Of a stretch of 64,000 nucleotides of DNA, positions 63,698-64,000 are shown in pieces. Source of the stretch: Pseudomonas peli. Its GTDB lineage: Bacteria; Pseudomonadota; Gammaproteobacteria; Pseudomonadales; Pseudomonadaceae. The position numbers were made by a program, and so were the translations under genes. The notes under the pieces were generated by a model. The model saw only the letters and a program-made list of their open reading frames with translations. It was not told the DNA's origin and did not search any database. The number at the start of each line of letters is the position of its first letter. Positions within the stretch are counted from its first letter, which is position 1. The DNA lies in NCBI RefSeq assembly GCF_900099645.1, contig NZ_FMTL01000001.1, positions 62,001 to 126,000 on the forward strand, read 5' to 3'.

Positions 63698-64000
63698 TCA
63701 GGCACTCCGTTGTAGTGGCAGCGCCTGCGGGCGCGGCAGGCGGATCAGAAAGCGCGTACCGCGCCCAGGCTCGGACGCTGCGCGGATCTGCCCGCCGTGG
63801 TCCTGGATGATCTTGTAGCTGATTGATAGCCCCAGGCCGGTGCCCTGGCCCACCGGTTTGGTGGTAAAGAACGGATCGAAGATGCGCGCCAGCACTTCAG
63901 GTGGCATACCACGCCCGGAATCCTGCACGGAAAGGCACACGGCACTGTCGTCGGCCCAGGTTTTCACCAGGATCTGCCCGAAGACGTCGATGGCCTGGGC
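63698..64000 (-). CDS. Sensor histidine kinase, C-terminal part (cut by window edge)
   Basis: The frame is open to base 64000, so the N-terminus is outside. The visible HATPase end has [21 protein letters not shown] (G1/F box) and [20 protein letters not shown] (G2 box). It is the partner of the tandem-receiver regulator directly downstream. Sensor input and DHp His cannot be seen. Confidence 0.9.
   Translation of the reverse strand, partial: AQAIDVFGQILVKTWADDSAVCLSVQDSGRGMPPEVLARIFDPFFTTKPVGQGTGLGLSISYKIIQDHGGQIRAASEPGRGTRFLIRLPRPQALPLQRSA

Overview
The window is a chromosomal segment of a Pseudomonas-like gammaproteobacterium. The evidence is the high GC coding style, Pseudomonas-type proteins throughout (SagS, OspR, CysB, FadE, HtpX, CbrA-like SSSF kinase, Tpm), and several gene blocks whose order matches my recollection of P. 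aeruginosa PAO1: prmB/isochorismatase-like/small membrane protein/Smr/folE (PA1678-PA1674), usp-cysB (PA1753-PA1754), the fadE to tRNA to sagS-ospR-gpx-msrB-alaA-htpX-tpm stretch (PA2815-PA2832), and deaD/enoyl-CoA hydratase/class II DAHP synthase (PA2840-PA2843). The blocks are joined differently from PAO1, so this is another species of the genus. There is no prophage, integron, CRISPR array or full insertion sequence. The only mobile-looking element is a 263-bp MITE.

Layout: 0-3 kb holds a partial SSSF-fused hybrid histidine kinase and prmB. 4-8 kb holds an NhaD-type antiporter, an unlisted 32-residue membrane peptide, a cysteine-hydrolase relative lacking its Cys, the MITE, an Smr protein and folE. 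8-14 kb holds a malate:quinone oxidoreductase with a lipoprotein signal, a small redox protein, a cupredoxin/DUF2946 copper pair, a frameshifted P-loop kinase and a Nudix hydrolase. 14-20 kb holds a UvrD-like helicase, a GST, a MarR/aminotransferase divergent pair with matching operators, and LysE and BenE transporters. 20-26 kb holds class I DAHP synthase, a PilZ protein, a thioredoxin-like protein, a PanE-like reductase, a 5'-nucleotidase, Usp and CysB. 26-36 kb holds a BASS transporter, an SDR, an MDR reductase, repeats, an RND pump, an ABC exporter and a transglutaminase-like protein. 36-42 kb holds fadE, a Glu-Gly-Glu tRNA operon and a GST.

41-51 kb is a redox-repair and biofilm neighbourhood: free-Met sulfoxide reductase, a DUF815 ATPase, SagS, OspR, Gpx, MsrB, AlaA, HtpX and Tpm. 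51-55 kb holds a DODA-type dioxygenase, DeaD, a crotonase and a spermidine-synthase-like protein. 55.7-61.3 kb is a tightly coupled five-gene operon (flavin monooxygenase, BASS transporter, SDR, TSUP transporter, D-aminoacylase-like hydrolase). It is the best candidate in the window for an uncharacterised pathway. The window ends with a class II DAHP synthase and a two-component pair (histidine kinase cut by the window edge, plus a tandem-receiver response regulator).

Other points of interest are a tRNA-Glu copy with a damaged acceptor end, a MITE that ends four bases before the smr start codon, a gpx-ospR operator overlapping the -35 box, and a pair of TCAA-N5-TTGA operators in the marR intergenic region. 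Functions are assigned from motifs and remembered family features; no database search was run.
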